Assembly (NCBI RefSeq): GCF_019511645.1
Contig: NZ_JAEUAX010000006.1
Location: 1 to 64,000 of the forward strand
From: Microbacterium ureisolvens
GTDB lineage: Bacteria > Actinomycetota > Actinomycetes > Actinomycetales > Microbacteriaceae
Length of the DNA stretch: 64,000 nucleotides
Reading direction: 5' to 3'
Of this stretch, positions 60,500 to 64,000 are shown one piece after another; positions within the stretch are counted from its first letter, which is position 1, and the number at the start of each line of letters is the position of its first letter. Below the pieces are notes generated by a model. The model ran no database searches and was not told the DNA's origin. It saw nothing but the letters and a program-made list of their open reading frames with translations. Position numbers and translations under genes: made by a program.

Positions 60500-61521
60500 G
60501 CGGTGGTCCTTTCTGCGGGGATGCGTTCGCCCGTGCCGCGCTCGACGATCCACGTCGGCATCTCGAGCTGACGCGTGAAGCCCGCAGGGTCCTGCATGCG
60601 CTCGATGGCGAGCGTTGCGGCCGCCTTGCCCAGCGCGAGCGGGTCGTAGCTGACCACGGTCACCCCGAGCACGTCGGCGGTGTCGAAGTCGTCGAAGCCG
60701 ACGAGGGCGGTGCGGCCGTCGTCGTGAAGATCGCGCAGCACACGCAATGCGCCGATCGTCACGCGGTTGTTGCCTGTGATGATCGCGGTCGGCGCGTCGT
60801 CGCGGTCGAGCAGGTCGGCGATGAGGTCATCCGCGGGCCGGGACAGGTCGTCTGCGAGTCGCTCCCACGCCGACGAATCGTGGATGCCGTAGGCGGCGAG
60901 CGCGTCGCGATACCCGCGGAGGCGCTCGACCTGCGTGTAGACGGATGCCGGATTGCAGATGTAGCCGATGCGCCGATGGCCGCGCTCGAGCAGGCGCGTC
61001 GTGGCGTCGAACACCCCGCGGTGGTTCTCGAGGACGATCGAGTCGGCGACGAGATTGCGGGCCGGCCGGTCGATGGCGATCACGGGCGTGCCGAGGTGTC
61101 GCTCGCCCTCGAGGTAGGACTGGTCGTCGGCGACCGGAATCAGCAGGAGAGCGCCGAGTCGCTGGCCGAGGAGGGCGTCGGCGACCCGCTCCTCGCCCTC
61201 GGCGGTGTCGTCGGTGGTCGCGACGACCAGCGAGAAGCCGTGCGCCGACAGCTCGCGCTCGATGCCGGCGGCGAGCTTGTAGTAGAAGGGGTTGTTCAGC
61301 TCGCCCATGATGAAGCCGATCGTGTTGGTCGGTCCACCGCGGCGCAGATTCCGCGCCAGCGGATTGGGCCGGAAGCGCAGCCGCTTCGCGGCGCCCAGTA
61401 CGCGCTCGACGGTCTCGGGTGCGACGAGGTCACGGTGCGTGAAGACGCGCGAGACGGTCTTCGAGCTCACGCCCGCGAGCCGTGCGACGTCTTCGAGCGT
61501 CGCGCGCTGCTGAACCGTCAT
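60496..61521 (-). CDS. LacI-family repressor of the galactoside locus
   Basis: The 341-aa protein has a LacI helix-turn-helix at residues 8-27 (TLEDVARLAGVSSKTVSRVF) with hinge helix (NPLARNLRRG) and a periplasmic-binding-like sensor domain. It is first in the operon with the alpha-galactosidase and diverges from the sugar transporter, so it probably represses both. AT-rich DNA with a 19-bp palindrome and a LacI-type site lies in the 290-bp gap. GGAGG precedes the ATG. Confidence 0.9.
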   Translation of the reverse strand: MTVQQRATLEDVARLAGVSSKTVSRVFTHRDLVAPETVERVLGAAKRLRFRPNPLARNLRRGGPTNTIGFIMGELNNPFYYKLAAGIERELSAHGFSLVVATTDDTAEGEERVADALLGQRLGALLLIPVADDQSYLEGERHLGTPVIAIDRPARNLVADSIVLENHRGVFDATTRLLERGHRRIGYICNPASVYTQVERLRGYRDALAAYGIHDSSAWERLADDLSRPADDLIADLLDRDDAPTAIITGNNRVTIGALRVLRDLHDDGRTALVGFDDFDTADVLGVTVVSYDPLALGKAAATLAIERMQDPAGFTRQLEMPTWIVERGTGERIPAERTTA

Positions 61522-61570
61522 CGGGGCCTCCTTGCCGTGCCGGGCCCCACGCTAGCACCCTGCATGAAGA

Positions 61571-61589
61571 AATGTCCACGTGGGACATT
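61571..61589. promoter_or_regulatory. 19-bp palindrome upstream of the LacI gene
   Basis: AATGTCC-ACGTG-GGACATT is a palindrome with perfect 7-bp arms, 50 bp upstream of the LacI start. It differs from the LacI-type site at 61709-61721, so it may bind a second regulator or be the autoregulatory site. Confidence 0.5.
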
Positions 61590-61705
61590 CTGAAGACATC
61601 GAGACGTCCCATCCATCGTCGATCACAAAATAACCCCAGTTCAATATAACTATTTCCTGGAATAGATACCTTCGGACAGAATAAGACAGCGCTGACATCA
61701 CGCGC

Positions 61706-61735
61706 TTGCGGAACCGTTTCGAAGGTGCCTATTCT
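61706..61735 (+). promoter_or_regulatory. Promoter of the sugar transporter with embedded LacI-type operator
   Basis: TTGCGG (61706-61711) and TATTCT (61730-61735) are spaced 18 bp. CGGAACCGTTTCG (61709-61721) lies between them, a 13-bp LacI-like site with 5 of 6 symmetric pairs around a CCG centre. A repressor here would block the promoter directly. Confidence 0.6.
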
Positions 61736-61811
61736 GACGGCGCGACGAACCACGCAACGGTGCGACGACGCGCACCGGCAGTTCAAGGGCGAACCTGACA
61801 AGGAGAATCAC

Positions 61812-63125
61812 ATGGCGAAGAAGGCATTTGCGGGCATCGCGCTGCTGGCGACCGCCGCGGTCGCGATCAGCGGCTGCGCGGGCGGCGGCGCCGGCGACGC
61901 CGACAACACGATCGACGGCGAGGTCAAGGGCGACATCAAGGTCGTCACGTGGCGCACCGACCTCGTCGAGGACGGCACGTTCCAGAAGTACGCCGACGAG
62001 TTCAACAAGAAGTACCCCGACGTGAATGTCACGTTCGAGGGGATCACCGACTACGCGGGCGAGATGCTCACGCGTATGAGCACCACGAACTACGGCGACG
62101 TCATCGGCATCCCGGCGATCAAGCCGGAGCAGTACGAGCAGTTCCTCGAGCCGCTCGGCGACACCGCCGACTTCGAGGACACCTACCGCTTCCTCCCCGC
62201 GGCGAGCTACGACGGCACCCAGTACGGCATCGCGTGGGGCGGCAACGCGAACGGCGTCGTCTACAACAAGAAGGTCTTCGACGAGGCCGGGGTCACCGCG
62301 CTGCCGACGAACGAGGACGAGTGGCTCGAGGCACTGCAGCAGGTCAAGGACAACACCGACGCCATCCCGCTGTACACCAATTACAAGGACGGCTGGCCGC
62401 TGACGCAGAGCTTCGGCAACCTGGGCGTCGTCACCGACGATGCGGACGCACCGATCACGATGGCCGAGGACCCGGCCCCGTGGACCGAGGGCACCGACGT
62501 CTACGCGATCGACTCGCTGCTGTACGACAGCGTCGCCGCCGGCCTCACCGAGGACGACCCGCTCACCACCAACTGGGAGCAGTCGAAGGTCGACCTCGGC
62601 ACCGGCAAGATCGCCGCGATGACGCTCGGCTCGTGGGCGATCTCGCAGATGCAGGCCGCAGCCGAAGACAACGGCGGGTCGGCCGACGACATCGGCTACA
62701 TGGCGTTCCCGGCGAATGTCGACGGCACGCAGCTCGCCGTCATCGGCGGCGACTACAACCTCGCCGTGAGCAAGCACTCCAAGGCCAAGGCCGCCGCGTG
62801 GGCATGGATCCAGTGGGTCGTCGAGGAGTCCGGCTACACCGAGGCGCAGGGCATGATCTCGCCGGTGATCGACAAGCCGCTCCCCGACAATCTCGCCGGG
62901 TTCGAGGAAGCGGGCGTCGAGCTCATGGAGATCAACCCCGCTCCCGCCGGCAAGGAGGGCCTCATCAACAACGTGGCCGACGACGCACAGATCGACCTCT
63001 ACGGTCCGATCTACCGTCAGAAGCTCATCGACATCGCCCGCGGCGCCGCCGACGGCGACAAGGAGAGCTACTTCGCCGAGCTGAACGAGCGCTGGGGCGC
63101 CTCGGTCGAGAAGCTCGCGGGCTGA
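61812..63125 (+). CDS. Carbohydrate ABC transporter substrate-binding lipoprotein
   Basis: The 437-aa product has a lipoprotein signal (MAKKAFAGIALLATAAVAISGCAG, Cys about 21) and a family-1 sugar-binding fold (YADEFNKKYPDVNVTFEGITDY, GDVIGIPAIKPEQYEQF, GIAWGGNANGVVYNKKVFDEAG, MTLGSWAISQMQAA). Galactosides or raffinose-type sugars are likely from the divergent alpha-galactosidase operon (inference). AAGGAG precedes the ATG. Confidence 0.88.
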   Translation: MAKKAFAGIALLATAAVAISGCAGGGAGDADNTIDGEVKGDIKVVTWRTDLVEDGTFQKYADEFNKKYPDVNVTFEGITDYAGEMLTRMSTTNYGDVIGIPAIKPEQYEQFLEPLGDTADFEDTYRFLPAASYDGTQYGIAWGGNANGVVYNKKVFDEAGVTALPTNEDEWLEALQQVKDNTDAIPLYTNYKDGWPLTQSFGNLGVVTDDADAPITMAEDPAPWTEGTDVYAIDSLLYDSVAAGLTEDDPLTTNWEQSKVDLGTGKIAAMTLGSWAISQMQAAAEDNGGSADDIGYMAFPANVDGTQLAVIGGDYNLAVSKHSKAKAAAWAWIQWVVEESGYTEAQGMISPVIDKPLPDNLAGFEEAGVELMEINPAPAGKEGLINNVADDAQIDLYGPIYRQKLIDIARGAADGDKESYFAELNERWGASVEKLAG

Positions 63126-63146
63126 GCGGACGGGGACGGCAGCGAC

Positions 63147-64000
63147 ATGGCCATTGCGACACCCGGTGCGGCACCGGCGGATGCCCCTGCCGTCCTCTCC
63201 GCGCCCATCCGTGCGCGCAGGTTCGGCGGGGGCTCCCGCCGGACCGGCCGGCGCGGCGGCTCAGCCGGACGGAGCGTCCTGCAGCACCTCACGCCGTGGT
63301 TCTTCCTGGCCGCGGCGGTGGGGTTGCTGCTCCTGTTCACCTACTGGCCGGCGGTGAACCTCCTCTACTTCAGCGTCACCGACTGGGACGGCATCGACCT
63401 CCAGAAGAACTTCGTCGGACTCGACAACTACGTGCAGGTCTTCACCGACCCGCGCATCTTCTCGGTCTTCGGTGTCAGCCTCTACTACTTCTTCGCGTCG
63501 TTCGCGCAGATGGCGGCCGCGCTGTACTTCGCCACGCTCCTCAGCTTCTCGACGCGATTCTCGAACCTGTTCCGCGGCATCCTGTTCTTCCCGTATCTGA
63601 TCAACGGCGTCGCGATCGGGTTCGTGTTCCTCTATCTCTTCCAGCCCGGCGGCACGCTCGACACAGTGCTCAGCTGGTTCGGCGTCAGTGACCCGCCCCA
63701 GTGGCTCGGCAACCCCGACGTCGTCAACTGGTCCCTGGCCGGCACCTCGGTGTGGCGCTACACCGGCATGAACTTCGTGCTCTTCCTCGGAGCGATCCAG
63801 TCGATCCCGCACGAGCTGTACGAGGCGGCCGAGCTCGACGGCGCCACACGCTGGCAGCAGTTCTGGGCCATCATCTTCCCCGGCATCCGCCGCGTGATCG
63901 GACTGTCGTTCATCCTCGCGATCGCCGGCAGCCTCAGCGTCTTCGAGATCCCGTTCATCATGACCGGCGGCGCCAACGGCTCGGCCACGTTCGTGATCCA
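63147..64000 (+). CDS. Carbohydrate ABC transporter permease (MalF type), cut by the window edge
   Basis: The frame opens at the ATG 63147, 21 nt after the binding-protein stop, and is still open at the edge (284 codons). An Ala/Arg/Gly-rich N-terminus of about 50 residues precedes helices starting PWFFLAAAVGLLLLFTYWPAV; VTDWDGIDLQKNFVGLDNYVQVF and the EAA loop ELYEAAELDGATRWQQFWAIIFPG (about 227-250) identify the CUT1 first permease. The second permease gene presumably follows outside the window. Confidence 0.88.
   Translation, partial: MAIATPGAAPADAPAVLSAPIRARRFGGGSRRTGRRGGSAGRSVLQHLTPWFFLAAAVGLLLLFTYWPAVNLLYFSVTDWDGIDLQKNFVGLDNYVQVFTDPRIFSVFGVSLYYFFASFAQMAAALYFATLLSFSTRFSNLFRGILFFPYLINGVAIGFVFLYLFQPGGTLDTVLSWFGVSDPPQWLGNPDVVNWSLAGTSVWRYTGMNFVLFLGAIQSIPHELYEAAELDGATRWQQFWAIIFPGIRRVIGLSFILAIAGSLSVFEIPFIMTGGANGSATFVI

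Overview
The window is high-GC DNA (about 70 % G+C by eye, almost every third codon position G or C) with actinobacterial signatures: several genes whose -10 box sits 6-8 nt before the start codon (leaderless type), RamB, IclR, ROK and ECF42-type regulators, monomeric isocitrate dehydrogenase, dodecin and a ZTP riboswitch on glyA. The gene set best fits Microbacterium or a close Microbacteriaceae relative (inference from content, not a database match). It reads as chromosome: no transposase, phage, plasmid, tRNA, rRNA or CRISPR signal was seen.

Region 1 (1-6.6 kb): a RamB-type acetate/glyoxylate regulator diverging from a truncated gene at the left edge; an AlkZ-like winged-helix protein; two very small genes; a pterin dehydratase/VOC fusion; an acetyltransferase; a GerW-like protein; dodecin; and succinate-semialdehyde dehydrogenase.

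Region 2 (6.8-29.8 kb) is an aromatic-catabolism block. It starts with a MobA-like flavin hydroxylase and its divergent IclR regulator, then a NIPSNAP protein and a ThDP enzyme. The phenylacetate block follows on the minus strand: paaF-H-Z-I, then paaA-B-C-D-E and a paaG-like gene, with a divergent TetR gene (PaaR candidate). Similar operator-like palindromes stand before paaF and before paaA. Next come an MHS-family transporter and a homoprotocatechuate meta-cleavage operon: FAH-RraA fusion, GntR regulator, hpaE, hpaD, hpaH, hpaI. HpaI should release succinate semialdehyde, which the dehydrogenase of region 1 can oxidise to succinate, while the paa route gives acetyl-CoA and succinyl-CoA.

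Region 3 (29.9-38.8 kb): transglutaminase-like protein, small membrane protein, DGPF/ECF42 sigma pair, a polar amino-acid ABC transporter, a MarR/quinone-reductase pair with twin palindromic operators, then folD and glyA, glyA being preceded by a ZTP riboswitch.

Region 4 (38.9-52.2 kb) is an N-acetylglucosamine/chitobiose regulon: a GH20 hexosaminidase and nagA on the plus strand, and on the minus strand a ROK repressor, an ABC transporter (binding protein and two permeases), a ROK kinase and nagB. One similar 18-nt box lies against the start codons of both arms. Between the arms sit a sigma factor fused to a putative zinc-finger membrane domain with a long low-complexity tail, a YrdB-like protein and a GlcD-like FAD oxidase.

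Region 5 (52.4-64 kb): a membrane-anchored L,D-transpeptidase with a very acidic cytoplasmic tail, monomeric icd, an acetyltransferase, an acetyl-xylan esterase, and an alpha-galactosidase with its LacI repressor diverging from a carbohydrate ABC transporter that runs off the right edge.
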